Source: CAIXZV01 sp037446495 (GTDB taxonomy: Bacteria > Chloroflexota > Limnocylindria > Limnocylindrales > CSP1-4). Taken from it: a DNA stretch of 64,000 nt. Both the position numbers and the translations under genes were made by a program. The notes under the pieces are model-generated. The model worked only from the letters and a program-made list of their open reading frames with translations. It was not told where the DNA came from and did no database searches. This document shows positions 1-9,800 of this stretch, in pieces (position 1 is the first letter of the stretch; each line of letters opens with the position of its first letter). The stretch spans positions 62,001-126,000 of the forward strand of contig JBBIIL010000004.1 of NCBI GenBank assembly GCA_037446495.1, written 5' to 3'.

Positions 1-7
1 GCTGACC

Positions 8-1147
8 CTACCGGCGAGCGGCCGCGGCGGCCGGGCGGCCGATCAGCTCCGCCGCCGTGCGGAAGATGTCCTGGCTGATCTGGGCGGTCGGGTCCGCGAG
101 GACGAACGGGATGCCTTCGTTGTTGGCCCGCACGACCAGCGCCCCGCCGGACGACACCGCGTACTCCGGATTGCGCCCGAGTGCGTTCGTCAGCAGTTGC
201 GGGTCGAAGCCGCCGCTTGAGTCGCTGCGATTGACCAGGTACCGAACCTTCGCGGGCGGGTAGCCGATCGCGCGGAAGGCGTCGGCCATGACCATCGTGC
301 TGTGGATGGTCGTGGAGTCCCAGGTCACGACCTCGAGGATGGTGTCGGACGAATCCAGGAACGCGAGGTTGACGTCGTTGATGACCGCCGGCGTGTCCAC
401 GATGACCACCTGGTAGACGCGGCGCAGCAGCGAGAGCGTCTTCTCGAGGTCGCGGACGGTGACCATCTCGGCCAGCTCCACGCGAGGTGGCGCGAGGAGG
501 ATGTCGATCCCCGACGGGTCGCGCCACAGCACGTCCTCGAGGTCCGACTCCTGGATGCGGTCGGTTGGCAGGTCCAGCAGCGACGGCGCGTCGAGCGGCA
601 CCTTCAACAGCGCCCGCATGTCGCCGAACTGCAGGCTCCCGTCGATCAGCACGGTGCGCAGGCCAGACTGGCCCACGGCCACCGCGAGGTTGAACGCGAG
701 CGTCGTCTTGCCGACCCCGCCCTTGGGCGCGAACAGGGTGACCATCCGGGCGCCGCCCTGCTGCTCTGCCTCGGCCGCGACCTGGCGCGCCTGCTGGATC
801 CGGGTCACCAGCTCGTAGCCGGTGAACGGCATGGGCAGCACGGCGTGGATCCCGGTGGCAGGGTTCGGCTGCACGGGGTGCTGCGGCACCGTCAGCACGA
901 TGACGGGGACCAGGTTGCCCCCCTCGTGAAGCCTGGCGACCAGCTGCATCCCCTTCAGGCGACCCTGGAGCAGGGCGTCGATGAGGATCACGTCGGGGCG
1001 CAGTTCGTGGGCGAGCCCGGCGACCCGCGTCCCGTCGGTGACGACATCAAGGAGCTTGATCGCGGTCTGCGAGTTCAGGAGGCCGCGGATGTACTGCGCG
1101 ACCTGCGGAACGTCCTCGACGACGAGCAAGCGGATCTGGTCCGGCAT
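8..1147 (-). CDS. Receiver-domain / CpaE-like MinD-ParA family ATPase
   Basis: 379 residues. Residues 5-125 form a CheY-like receiver (LLVVEDVP start, phospho-acceptor Asp in VILIDALL); the usual Lys of the KPF motif is replaced (LPMPF), so phosphorylation switching may be altered. Residues about 133-375 are a deviant-Walker ATPase (APKGGVGKTTLAFN, later VVIVDTPA). This layout is that of CpaE/TadZ, which place Tad pilus machines at a cell site; no other tad gene lies in the window, so the role is inferred. I chose the ATG at 1147 because the longer frame upstream has low-complexity Arg/Gly content. A -10-like TATCGT (1155-1160) sits 7 bases before that ATG, suggesting a leaderless transcript. 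Confidence 0.85.
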   Translation of the reverse strand: MPDQIRLLVVEDVPQVAQYIRGLLNSQTAIKLLDVVTDGTRVAGLAHELRPDVILIDALLQGRLKGMQLVARLHEGGNLVPVIVLTVPQHPVQPNPATGIHAVLPMPFTGYELVTRIQQARQVAAEAEQQGGARMVTLFAPKGGVGKTTLAFNLAVAVGQSGLRTVLIDGSLQFGDMRALLKVPLDAPSLLDLPTDRIQESDLEDVLWRDPSGIDILLAPPRVELAEMVTVRDLEKTLSLLRRVYQVVIVDTPAVINDVNLAFLDSSDTILEVVTWDSTTIHSTMVMADAFRAIGYPPAKVRYLVNRSDSSGGFDPQLLTNALGRNPEYAVSSGGALVVRANNEGIPFVLADPTAQISQDIFRTAAELIGRPAAAAARR

Positions 1148-1224
1148 CGGCGCGACGATACCACGCAGAGCGAGCGTGACAGGCCCCCGATGGTCCCGGT
1201 TTCCCCGCCACCGGACGGGGCTCG

Positions 1225-2013
1225 TCAGGGCTTGCGGGCGATGAGCACCGCGCGCTCGGCGCCGGGTCCCAGCGGCTCGAGGTCGTAGCCGCCGGCAAGC
1301 TCCTCCACGTCGAGCCCCGCGCCCTCGGCGAAGGCCACCAGGTCGTCGGGGCCGACGAGGCGGAGGCGGTCCGCGCGCACCCAGCGGAGGGGCGGCTGGC
1401 CCGCGACGCCCGACTCGAAGATGGTCGTCAGGCGGACCACTCCCGTGGCCGCGTCGTACTCCGCGGCACCGGACTTGGTGACCGTGTGGCCCGTCTCGGG
1501 ATCGTCGCGGACCCACTCCAGGACGAGGCGACCGTCATAGCGCGAGAGGTCGTCGGCGTCGGGCAGCCAAACGTCGAGCACCGCGAGTCCGCCCGGGGCC
1601 AGGTGCACCGCGAGCGTCCTGACGGCGGCCGCCTGGTCCGCGCGCGTGCCCATGAGGAAGATCGAGTTGAGCAGGACAGCAGCGAGCTGGTAGGTCCCCG
1701 CGTCCTCGAGTCGGACCGTGCGCGCGTCGCCCTCCACCAGGTGAAGGCGGCGCAGGATCCCCTTCCCCGCGGCGTGCGCGGCGGCGCGCGCCCGGGCGAG
1801 CATCGCCGGGTCGAGGTCCACGCCGGTCACGTCGTACCCGCCCGCCGCCAGTGGCACGGCGATCCGCCCCGAGCCCACGGCCAGCTCCAGGATGGGACCC
1901 CCCGTCCGCGCCGCGAGGGCGAGGCACAGGTCAAGGTCGCCCGGGTCGGCCGCGAGGTCCAGGTCGTAGAGGCGGGCGAGCGCGTCGGCGGCACGCTCCG
2001 GGGCAGGGCTCAT
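1225..2013 (-). CDS. Class I SAM-dependent methyltransferase
   Basis: 262 residues with a Rossmann methyltransferase core. Motif I is ILELAVGSGRIAVPLA near residue 41, followed by the acidic end of strand 2 (VTGVDLDP) and a motif II-like VEGDARTV. The substrate cannot be told from sequence; it resembles the broad Methyltransf_25 group of small-molecule enzymes. The gene starts 7 bases after the stop of the ureohydrolase gene and has no Shine-Dalgarno of its own, so it is probably translated from the same mRNA. Its stop is about 80 bases before the start of the CpaE-like gene. Confidence 0.8.
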   Translation of the reverse strand: MSPAPERAADALARLYDLDLAADPGDLDLCLALAARTGGPILELAVGSGRIAVPLAAGGYDVTGVDLDPAMLARARAAAHAAGKGILRRLHLVEGDARTVRLEDAGTYQLAAVLLNSIFLMGTRADQAAAVRTLAVHLAPGGLAVLDVWLPDADDLSRYDGRLVLEWVRDDPETGHTVTKSGAAEYDAATGVVRLTTIFESGVAGQPPLRWVRADRLRLVGPDDLVAFAEGAGLDVEELAGGYDLEPLGPGAERAVLIARKP

Positions 2014-2020
2014 GCGCCCA

Positions 2021-3091
2021 TCATCGCCGGTCGGCGCCCTCGAAGCGAACCGGGTGCCCCGCGCGGCGCTTGTTGGCCAGCGCGCTGATGCACTCGAGCG
2101 CGATGCGGTTCGCGGCCATCGCCGTCACCTCGGCATGGTCGTACGGCGGCGACACCTCGACGATGTCCATGCCGGCGATCTCGACCTGCGACGCAATCCG
2201 CCGGACGGCGCGCAGGATCTCGCGCGGCAGGAAGCCGCCCGGCTCGGGCGTGCCGGTGCCGGGAGCGTTGCCCGGGTCGATGACGTCGATGTCCACGCTT
2301 AGGTAGATCGCGTCAGGACCGTCGAGCGCCTCGGCGATCGCATCATCGATGACGGCCTCGGCGCCCCGCTCCTCCACCTCGCGCATGAGGTGCCAGCGCA
2401 GGCCGTGGGCCTTCATCCACTCGAAGGTCGCCACCGGCGGCCAGTATCCGCGCAGGCCCACCTGGACGAAGTTGGACCCCTTCACCGCGCCCGACTCGAT
2501 CAGGCGGCGCATCGGCGTCCCGTGCCCGGCGAGCACGCCCCAGTCCTCGTTCGCGGTGTCAGCGTGGGCGTCGAAGTGGACGATGCCGATGCTGCCGGGG
2601 CGGCGGACCTCCGCGACTGCGGTGGCGGAGGGCCAGGTGATCGAGTGGTCGCCGCCGAGCACGATCGGGATGGCGCCGCTGGCGGCCACGTCGCGGACCT
2701 TGCGGTAGATGAACGCGTGGGCCCGGTCGATCCAGGCCGGGACGATGTTCGCGTCGCCCGCGTCCACCACATTGAGGATCTCAAACGGCTCGACGCCCAG
2801 CTGGAGCGAGTGGACCGAGCCGCTCGTGTACTGGGCGGCGCGGATGGCGCGCGGACCGAACCGGGCGCCGGACCGGTGGCTCACCGCGTCGTCGAACGGT
2901 GCGCCGACGATCGCGATGTCCACGTTCCGCGCCCGCAGCTGCGCCGCGTCGGGCACCCAGGGGAGCTTCATGAAGGTCGGCAGGCCGACGTACGTGGGCA
3001 GGTCAAAGTCGTCGAACGCCTCGTACTCGCGGTTCCAGCCGTTCTTGACGGCGAACTCACTCTCGTCGGCGTTGTGGGGACGCTCGGCCAC
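2021..3091 (-). CDS. Agmatinase/arginase-family ureohydrolase
   Basis: About 356 residues. Contains all Mn-binding motifs of the ureohydrolase family: GGDHSITWP, FDAHADT and SVDIDVIDPGNAPGTG. The family hydrolyses guanidino or formimino compounds (agmatine, guanidinobutyrate, arginine, formimidoylglutamate) to urea or formamide; the exact substrate is not decidable here, though the EPGG after the Asp motif and SpeB-like layout favour an agmatinase-type enzyme. The GTG at 3091 is preferred over upstream starts because GGAGG lies 6 bases before it and the preceding frame is an Arg/Pro-rich string. The methyltransferase gene follows after 7 bases. Possible link with the polyamine genes at 48-55 kb, but they are far away. 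Confidence 0.85.
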   Translation of the reverse strand: MAERPHNADESEFAVKNGWNREYEAFDDFDLPTYVGLPTFMKLPWVPDAAQLRARNVDIAIVGAPFDDAVSHRSGARFGPRAIRAAQYTSGSVHSLQLGVEPFEILNVVDAGDANIVPAWIDRAHAFIYRKVRDVAASGAIPIVLGGDHSITWPSATAVAEVRRPGSIGIVHFDAHADTANEDWGVLAGHGTPMRRLIESGAVKGSNFVQVGLRGYWPPVATFEWMKAHGLRWHLMREVEERGAEAVIDDAIAEALDGPDAIYLSVDIDVIDPGNAPGTGTPEPGGFLPREILRAVRRIASQVEIAGMDIVEVSPPYDHAEVTAMAANRIALECISALANKRRAGHPVRFEGADRR

Positions 3092-3260
3092 GGTGTCCTC
3101 CGCAGCGGGGTCGGTCCGGTGGGCTTCAGGTGCCCAGCGCGGTCGTCGCCGCCTGGCTCGCGGGCGCCGCCGGTTCGGGACTGCCGTCCAGCGGGGCGCG
3201 CCGTGCGGCATGGTACCCGGTCGCAACGTTCACGTGATTGCCCGGACTTCGCGGGCGCTG

Positions 3261-4475
3261 CTACGCCTCGCCGCGGAACTCACGCCAGGCGGCGGCGACC
3301 GTCGCCGGGCTCAGAAGCAGGTCGAGCGCGGTCTGCGCCACGAGCGTCGCCGCCGTCAGCACGGTCCGGTCAGCCCGCGGCGAGGCCGCCGCCTCGCGGA
3401 ACTCGATGGTGTGGCCCGGCACGGGCGTGTCGGAGATCGACAGCTCCGGGTGGATCGCCGGCACGGCCCAGGAGACGTTGGCCATGTCCGTCGAGCCCGA
3501 CGTCGGGTCCAGGCCCATGTCCTCGATGCCTCGCGCCGAAGCGTTCGCGACCCACAGGCCGGCCAGCACGCGGTTGTGCTTCATCGTGCTGGCGTAGCCG
3601 CTGTACTCGACGGCCACCTCCACGTCGGCCGCCTTCGAAGCAGCCTCACAGAGGGCCGTGAAGCGGCGCTTCATGACCTCGTAGTACGCCTGGTCCGCCG
3701 AGCGGACCATGAACCAGGCCTTCGTTCGGCTCGGGATGACGTTCGCCGCCGTGCCGCCCTCGGAGATGATGCCGTGGACGCGGCAATGCGTGGGCAGCTG
3801 CTGGCGCCAGAGCCCCACGCTCACGAACAGCGCGATCATCGCGTCGAGCGCGTTCCGTCCCATCCACGGGTCCGAGGCCGCGTGCGCGGCGAAGCCGGTG
3901 AAGGTGACCACCACGTCCTCGCTCGCCAGCGGCGCCGTCTCGACGTGGTTGCGGTCGCAGGGGTGGTACAGCAGCGCGGCGTCCACGCCCTCGAACAGAC
4001 CGTCCTGCAGCATGATCGCCTTGCCGCTGCCCCGCTCCTCCGCCGGGGTGCCGAGGAACACCACCTCGCCGGCCCAGGCGTCGCGCACGGCCGCCAGCCC
4101 CACCGCCGCGCCCACGCCTGACGCCGCCATGGTGTTGTGGCCGCAGCCGTGGCCGAGGCCCGGCAGGGCGTCGTACTCGGCCAGGATCGCGATCCGCGGG
4201 CCGTTCGGGCCCTTGCCGCCGACGAGGCGCCCGCGCACGGCGGTCTCGAGGCTGCCGGCCGGCCGCTCCACGGCGAACCCGTGGCGCTCGACGATCTCCG
4301 CGCAGGCCCGTGCGGCGTAGCGCTCCTCGAACGCGGGCTCGGGGTTGAAGTGGATCCGGTGGGAGAGGTCCAGGAGCTCAGCGCTGGCCGCGTCAATGGC
4401 CGCGGCGACCCGCGCCTTGACGTCTGCGAATGGCGCAGCAGGGGTGAACGACGTGAGCGGGGCCGGGTTGGACAC
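3261..4475 (-). CDS. M20 family metallo-hydrolase, AbgB-like (aminobenzoyl-glutamate hydrolase type)
   Basis: 404 residues. The M20 metal-site landmarks are present: HGCGHN near residue 108, PAEERGSGK, and YHPCDRN. The GHGCGHN and lid-domain order match the AbgB/amidohydrolase branch that cleaves amide-linked acyl or aminobenzoyl groups from amino acids. GTG at 4475 is chosen since AGGAGG lies 9 bases upstream. The membrane-protein gene ends 13 bases before it, so the two are probably cotranscribed. Other possibility: a carboxypeptidase or indole-acetyl-amino-acid hydrolase relative. Confidence 0.85.
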   Translation of the reverse strand: MSNPAPLTSFTPAAPFADVKARVAAAIDAASAELLDLSHRIHFNPEPAFEERYAARACAEIVERHGFAVERPAGSLETAVRGRLVGGKGPNGPRIAILAEYDALPGLGHGCGHNTMAASGVGAAVGLAAVRDAWAGEVVFLGTPAEERGSGKAIMLQDGLFEGVDAALLYHPCDRNHVETAPLASEDVVVTFTGFAAHAASDPWMGRNALDAMIALFVSVGLWRQQLPTHCRVHGIISEGGTAANVIPSRTKAWFMVRSADQAYYEVMKRRFTALCEAASKAADVEVAVEYSGYASTMKHNRVLAGLWVANASARGIEDMGLDPTSGSTDMANVSWAVPAIHPELSISDTPVPGHTIEFREAAASPRADRTVLTAATLVAQTALDLLLSPATVAAAWREFRGEA

Positions 4476-4488
4476 GGGCTGAGGCCTC

Positions 4489-4863
4489 CTAGCGCTCGGC
4501 GGAGAGGGTGATCTCCGCCACGAGGAAGATGGCGGCGAGGAACAGGACGATCGGGAATTGGTAGGCGTTGACGAGGCGCAGCACCACCAGCACGGCGCTG
4601 AACAGGCCGAGCCACGCGCCACGGCGGAGGGCGCGGAACCAGTCCCCGTTGTACGCGATGCGCCCGTGGCGGGCGAAGACGACGAGCCAGGCGAGCGGCG
4701 CGCAGGTGAGACCCACCGCGAGGCCGATCAGCAGGGCGCCGCTGTAGCCTGCCACCGCGTCCGCATAGGGGTCCCGCGTCGTGACGAGCATGCCGACCAG
4801 CACCCATACGACGGCTGCCGCGCCGAGCAGGCCGAGGTTCGAGAGGCGGTCGCGGGTCTCCAC
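4489..4863 (-). CDS. Small four-helix membrane protein, function unknown
   Basis: 124 residues with four hydrophobic helices (about residues 8-27, 40-62, 83-97 and 102-120) and few polar residues, so an integral membrane protein. I do not recognise a family. It sits immediately upstream of the M20 hydrolase on the same strand with a 13-base gap, which suggests a shared transcript, but nothing in the sequence ties it to that enzyme. The start ATG follows the remnant region 4880-5160. Confidence 0.6.
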   Translation of the reverse strand: METRDRLSNLGLLGAAAVVWVLVGMLVTTRDPYADAVAGYSGALLIGLAVGLTCAPLAWLVVFARHGRIAYNGDWFRALRRGAWLGLFSAVLVVLRLVNAYQFPIVLFLAAIFLVAEITLSAER

Positions 4864-4879
4864 GCCACCGAGTGTACGG

Positions 4880-5160
4880 GCCGTGCTGCCCCGTCGCGCT
4901 CGGGTTGCGGTAGGCCGGAGGGCCCCACGGCCCGCTGGAGCGTATGACCGGCTGGCCAGTCGCCGGGTCGAGGACCGGGCGATCGCCCAGCGGCCTGGCC
5001 AGGGTCGCCGTGGCCGTCCGATGAGCGCCGGCGAGTGAGCAGGCGACAGGCAGCAGCGTGACGGTCGGGTGGCGCCAGACGAGCACGGTCACGGCGAGGT
5101 CGCTCTCGACGGCATCTGCGGTGTAGTCCTCGCCGCAGGCTCCGCGCCTGCCTCCACACG
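4880..5160 (-). pseudogene. Possible remnant of a secreted-protein gene
   Basis: The roughly 330 bases between the membrane-protein start and the HAD gene hold no intact gene. One minus frame reads with natural-looking composition for about 90 codons (DYTADAVESDLAVTVLVW, then ACSLAGAHRTATATLARPLG and VLDPATGQPV), unlike the Arg/Pro-rich shadow frames around it. It has no convincing start or ribosome site and runs without its own stop into the next gene, so I read it as a decayed fragment. It could instead be chance reading in GC-rich DNA. Confidence 0.3.
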
Positions 5161-5195
5161 CGCGCAACCCAGCGTGGCCGCCGTCCGGCCCCAGG

Positions 5196-6008
5196 TCAAG
5201 GGTCGGCGGGGGTCTCCTCGCGGTCTCGGCTGAGGCGCTCCACGACGGCGGCCACCTCGTCGAGCGAGTCGACCTGCGCGTCCGCCTCGACCGTCGCGTC
5301 GCGCTCACTGCCGGGGAGCGGCGAATCGTCGGGGCGGTTCGCCATCCAGGCCGCCCGCCACCCGACGCGCTTGGCGCCCTCGATGTCGGCCGCCCAGTCG
5401 TCGCCGATGTGGAGAATGCGGTCGGCCGGCGGATCGCCCAACGCCGCCCGGGCCGCCGCGAAGATCGCCGGGTGCGGCTTGATGGCCCCCACGCGCTGGC
5501 TCACGACGATCGCGCTGAGGTGCGGCGCCCAGCCGGCGGCCTCGCAATAGCGGTCGATCGTCGCCGCGAGCGGCCAGTTGGACAGCACGGCAACGCGCCG
5601 GTCACGCGCCAGCCGCTCGATCAGCGCACCCGAGCCGGGCGCCGCCGGCAGCGCCTCCACGAACGCACGGGAGTAGCGGTCCGCCGCCCATGCCGCCTCA
5701 CTCGGGTCGCTCAGGCGCGCGGCTGCCGCATCGTCCCAGCGCTCGTGCTCCGCCGGGGCGGCCAGCCCCCGGAGCCGAGCGAGGATGCGGACGATGCGCT
5801 GCGCCATGTCCACCTCGCGGAACTGCGGCACCTCCTCGCGGAACTGCCGCTCGCGCTCCTCCTGCCAAACCTCGAGCACCCGGTCCACCTCAAACGGGCC
5901 GAGGCGCTGGGCCATGCCGCGCGCGGCCACCTCCACCACGCCGCGGAGCGAGGCGGCTGGCACGGGCACGAGCGTGTTGCCGAAGTCGAGCGTGACCGCC
6001 TCGATCAC
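5196..6008 (-). CDS. HAD-superfamily hydrolase-like protein
   Basis: 270 residues. HAD motifs: I is TLDFGNTLVP at the N-terminus, II is VAVLSNW, III Lys in GAIKPHP, IV is HIGDDWAADIEGA. The cap domain lies between I and II. In motif I the Asp two residues after the nucleophile, used as acid/base by HAD phosphatases, is replaced by Gly, so activity may be dehalogenase-like or altered. GTG at 6008 overlaps the TGA of the methyltransferase gene (GTGA), with AGGAGG upstream inside that gene: tight translational coupling. Third gene of the helicase-methyltransferase-HAD operon. Confidence 0.8.
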   Translation of the reverse strand: MIEAVTLDFGNTLVPVPAASLRGVVEVAARGMAQRLGPFEVDRVLEVWQEERERQFREEVPQFREVDMAQRIVRILARLRGLAAPAEHERWDDAAAARLSDPSEAAWAADRYSRAFVEALPAAPGSGALIERLARDRRVAVLSNWPLAATIDRYCEAAGWAPHLSAIVVSQRVGAIKPHPAIFAAARAALGDPPADRILHIGDDWAADIEGAKRVGWRAAWMANRPDDSPLPGSERDATVEADAQVDSLDEVAAVVERLSRDREETPADP

Positions 6009-6892
6009 GGGGCCTTCCCCTCCTCCTCGGCCACACGACGTCGGGCGATCTCCACGGCTGCCGGGTTCCGGTCCGCCAGCAGCCACCGACGACCGAGCCG
6101 GGCTGCGGCGACGCCCGTGGTCCCGCTGCCCGCGTACGGGTCCAGGACCAGGTCGCCGGGCCGGCTCGAGGCGGCGACGATCCGCTCGAGCAGCTTCACC
6201 GGCTTCTGCGTCGGGTAGCCCGTCCGCTCCTTCGACCCCGGCGGCACGATCGTCATCCACCACACGTCGGTGGGCAGCTTGCCGCGGGCGGCCTTCTCCG
6301 GCCCAACGAGGCCGGGCGTCATGTACGGGATGCGGTCGATGGCGTCACGGTCGAACAGCCACTCGTCGCCCTTGGCGTACCACAGGATCGTGTCGTGCTT
6401 GCGGGGCCACCGTTCGCGCGAGCGGCCCCCGTAGTCGTAGGCCCAGACGATCTCGTTGAGGAACCGCTCGGGCCCGAACACCTCGTCGAGCATGAGGCGC
6501 GCGTGGTGGACGATGCGCCAGTCCACGTGGAGGTACAGCGAGCCGTGCGGCGCGAGGACCCGGTGGACCTCGCGCACCCTCGCCCGCAGGGCTGAGAGGT
6601 GCTGGTCCAGCGGGAGCGCGTCGTCGTACGCGAGGTCGCTCGTGACCTCGTACCTGGTGGGCTCGCCGTGAAACCCCGGGCGCTCGCGCTCCCCTGCCCC
6701 GAGCCGGATGGCCTGGAGGCGGCGCGGGGCGCCCGTGGCGAACGGCGGGTCCGCGTACGCCAGGTCCACGGAGCCGTCGGGCAGCGCGGCCAGGAGCTCG
6801 AGGTTGTCCGCCTCGACGACCGCGCCCCGCCCGCGTCCGGTCACGACGGCGTCGACCGCCGCCAGCGTCGCCCGGTCCAGCCCGCCCGCCAT
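6005..6892 (-). CDS. Beta-class site-specific DNA methyltransferase (N6-adenine or N4-cytosine)
   Basis: 295 residues. Catalytic motif IV is ADPPF (residues 47-51) and the SAM-binding motif I is DPYAGSGTTG (251-260). Catalytic motif before SAM motif is the beta-class order, as in many M.HinfI-like enzymes. DPPF points to amino-methylation of A or C, not C5. The target site cannot be read from sequence. No restriction endonuclease gene is adjacent, so this looks like an orphan (regulatory or housekeeping) enzyme. Its ATG shares one base with the TGA of the helicase gene (TGATG), and its own stop overlaps the HAD start. Confidence 0.88.
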   Translation of the reverse strand: MAGGLDRATLAAVDAVVTGRGRGAVVEADNLELLAALPDGSVDLAYADPPFATGAPRRLQAIRLGAGERERPGFHGEPTRYEVTSDLAYDDALPLDQHLSALRARVREVHRVLAPHGSLYLHVDWRIVHHARLMLDEVFGPERFLNEIVWAYDYGGRSRERWPRKHDTILWYAKGDEWLFDRDAIDRIPYMTPGLVGPEKAARGKLPTDVWWMTIVPPGSKERTGYPTQKPVKLLERIVAASSRPGDLVLDPYAGSGTTGVAAARLGRRWLLADRNPAAVEIARRRVAEEEGKAP

Positions 6893-9800
6893 CAGCGTGC
6901 CGCGCTCGAGGGGCAGATCGCCCGATACGCGCAGAAGCCGCAGGCGACGTAGTCCGGCTTCGGCCCGAACTCGCGGGCCCGGATGCCCGTTGCCGCGCCC
7001 CGCACCGCCTGGCGCGCCTTGTCGATTCGCTTGCGCTCCACGGCTGCCACTCCGACCAGGCCCGTCTCGAGGAAGTGCAGCGCCACCTCGTCAGGCAGCC
7101 GACCCGTCATCGCCTCGTACGCCATCGCGTAGATGGACAGCTGGAGCGAGTTCCTCGCCCGCTCTCGCGCCTTCACGGGGTCCCTGACGTCCGAGGACTT
7201 GTAGTCCGTGATCACGACATACTCGGGAGCGAGGCCCAGCGTGGGCTCCACCACGTCGGCGGCTGGAGCGCCATCGTCACTCGCGGGCCACGCGCCGGAC
7301 GCTCGCGGCGCGATGTCCACACGGTCGAACCGCCCGCGCACGCGGTCCCCGTCGAGCAGGAACGAGAAGTCGCGCTCGACATAGGCCGGGACCACGGCGC
7401 CGGGACGCAGCTGCTCCTCACGGAAGCGGCGGAGCGCGTCGCGGCCCGAGGCCAGGCGCGCCTCCTCGTGCTCGCGCGAGAGGAACCCCTCACTGTTCCA
7501 TGCCGCCTGGAAGGCCGCGTACAGGGCGACCTCGCTCATGACGTTCGCGCGGGCGTGACGCTTGTGGAACTCCGACACCGCCGCATGCAGCGCGGCGCCG
7601 TAGACGATCGAGTGGTGCGGCGCGAGGGGGACCCGCAGCAAGTGGGCGAACTTGTACTTGAGCGGGCAGGTCAGATAGTCGTCGACAGCGTAGAAGGAGA
7701 GCGTGAGCGGCTCGTCCTCGCGGAACGGCACCGCCGCCGGCGCAGCCTCGGTCCGCTCGAGGCTGGCCATCCGGTCGAGCGGGTGCTGGGCCTTCGCGCC
7801 CGTGCCCACCGTCCCGGCCGCAACCGGCAGGTCGAGCGCCTCGAGCAGGAACGGTGAGACGCGCCGCGCCCGCGCCCCGCCGTAGTCCGCTGCATGGGTC
7901 AGCACCAGCTCGTCCCGCGCCCGGGTCATGCCCACGTAGAACAGGCGGCGCTCCTCCTGAAGCTGGTAGTCGCCGTCCGGAAGCGTCTCGTCCACCAGTT
8001 CCACCGGCAGGGCGAGCGGCTCACGGCGTGCCGTTGCCGGGAAGCGCCCCGCGACGAGGCCCGGCAGGTAGACCACGGGGAACTCGAGGCCCTTCGCCTT
8101 GTGGACCGTCATGACCGCGACCGCGTCCGCGTCCGGGTCGATGTCCGCGGTGGCGGGATCGTCACCGGCGGCGATCAGCGTCTGGAGATGGGGCGCCAGG
8201 AAGATCGCCCGGTCGTCGGCCAGGAGCGCCGACTGGGCCCGAATGATGTCGAAGAACCGGGCGAGGTTGGACAGCGCCTCCTCCGCGGCCACGGTGCCCG
8301 CCGCGGCCAGCCGCTTGAGCCAGCCCGTCTCGCGCAGGAAGCCATAGGCGACCTCGCCCGCCGGACGCTCGTGCGCGAGCGCGACGAATCGCCCCAGGTC
8401 CGCGACCAGCTTCGCACCCGCGGTCCGAGTCTGGGGCGCCAGGCGCAGGATCCCCGGCTGACCGCCCAGCTCCTCGAGCACCTCGAGGACCGATCGGTTG
8501 CGGCGCCGCGCCATCTGGACGATTCCCGCGAGGTCCTCGCCGCCGAGGCCGTAGAGCTCCGAGGCCGCCAGCGCGTACACGTCCACCGAGGAGCCGGGGT
8601 CCGCGACCGCTCGGAGGAACGCGAGCAGGAGCTTCACCTCGGGCCTCGCGTACAGGCCGCTGGTCCCCGAGAACCGCCATGGGATCCCCTCGAGGTTGAG
8701 CGAGCGAAGCACCGGGTCCGCGGTCGCGTTGGCGCGCACCAGCACGGCCATGTCTCGGGCGTGCGACCCGGCGGCCATCCGCCGACCGATGTCCTTCGCG
8801 ATCCAGTCCGCCTCCTCGGTCCCGGTGGCGAACGCCTCATGGCGGACCGGCGCCGCCTTGCCCTTGCGCGTCGCGACGAGCCGCTTGACGATGCCGGCCC
8901 GAACCTCGAGCCGGTCCGGGTCGTTGTGGCGGACGAGGCGGTACGACGCGTCCAGGATCGGAGCGCGCGAGCGGTAGTTGCGCCGCAGCACGACCACCTT
9001 GGCGTTGCGGTACCGCTCGCGGAACTCGAGGATGTTGCTGATGGCGGCGCCCCGGAACTTGTAGATGGACTGATCGTCGTCACCCACCACCGTCACGTTG
9101 CGGTGCGGCTGGGCGAGCAGCGCCACGAGCTCCGACTGCGCCCGGTTGGTGTCCTGGAACTCGTCCACGAGCACGTACTTGAAGCGCCCCTGCACCGCCG
9201 CGCGCGCGGACGGCGACTCGCGCAGCAGCCGCAGCGCCAGGCTCACCTGGTCGCCGAAGTCCACGGACCCGTGCCCGGCGAGCAGGCGCTGGTACGTGCC
9301 GTAGGCGCGGGCCAGCTCCAGCCGCCGCCGCGCCTCCTCCACTTGGCCCTGCGCCGCCTCGCGGTCCGGCGGTTGCCCTGACTCGGCCGCCTCCATCGCC
9401 GCGTCCGCGGCCTCGGCCAGTGCCTCCGCGTGGCTGAGGAACGCCTCTGGCGACACGTCCTCGTCCTTCGCCCGGCTGAACAGCGTCGCCAGGGCGTCCA
9501 GGAACTTGGTCGGATCACCGAGCGGGCGGTATTCCTCCAGCCCCAGCTCGAACACCCGCTCCCGCAGGAACACCACCGTCTCCGGCCGGCTCAGGACCCG
9601 CAGGTCCGTGGGCAGCCCCAGCTCCAGCGCGAACTCGCGCAGCAGCCGGTCCCCGAAGGCGTGGAACGTAGAGATGGCCGTGTCCGTGTAGCCGTACGGG
9701 ACCAGCTGGTCCACGCGCGTCTGCATCTCGTCCGCCGCCTGGTCCGTGAACGTGAGCGCGAGGATCTCCGACGGCTTGGCGCGGCGTGTGGCGATCAGCC

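Noticed and set aside
302..1288. Long plus-strand frame opposite the CpaE-like gene
   Set aside because: Arg/His/Gly-rich reading is the complement of a well-supported gene, as for most other long opposite frames in this GC-rich DNA.
6005..6892. Restriction-modification system
   Set aside because: Only a methyltransferase is present; the HAD and helicase-nuclease neighbours do not show endonuclease-specific recognition domains.
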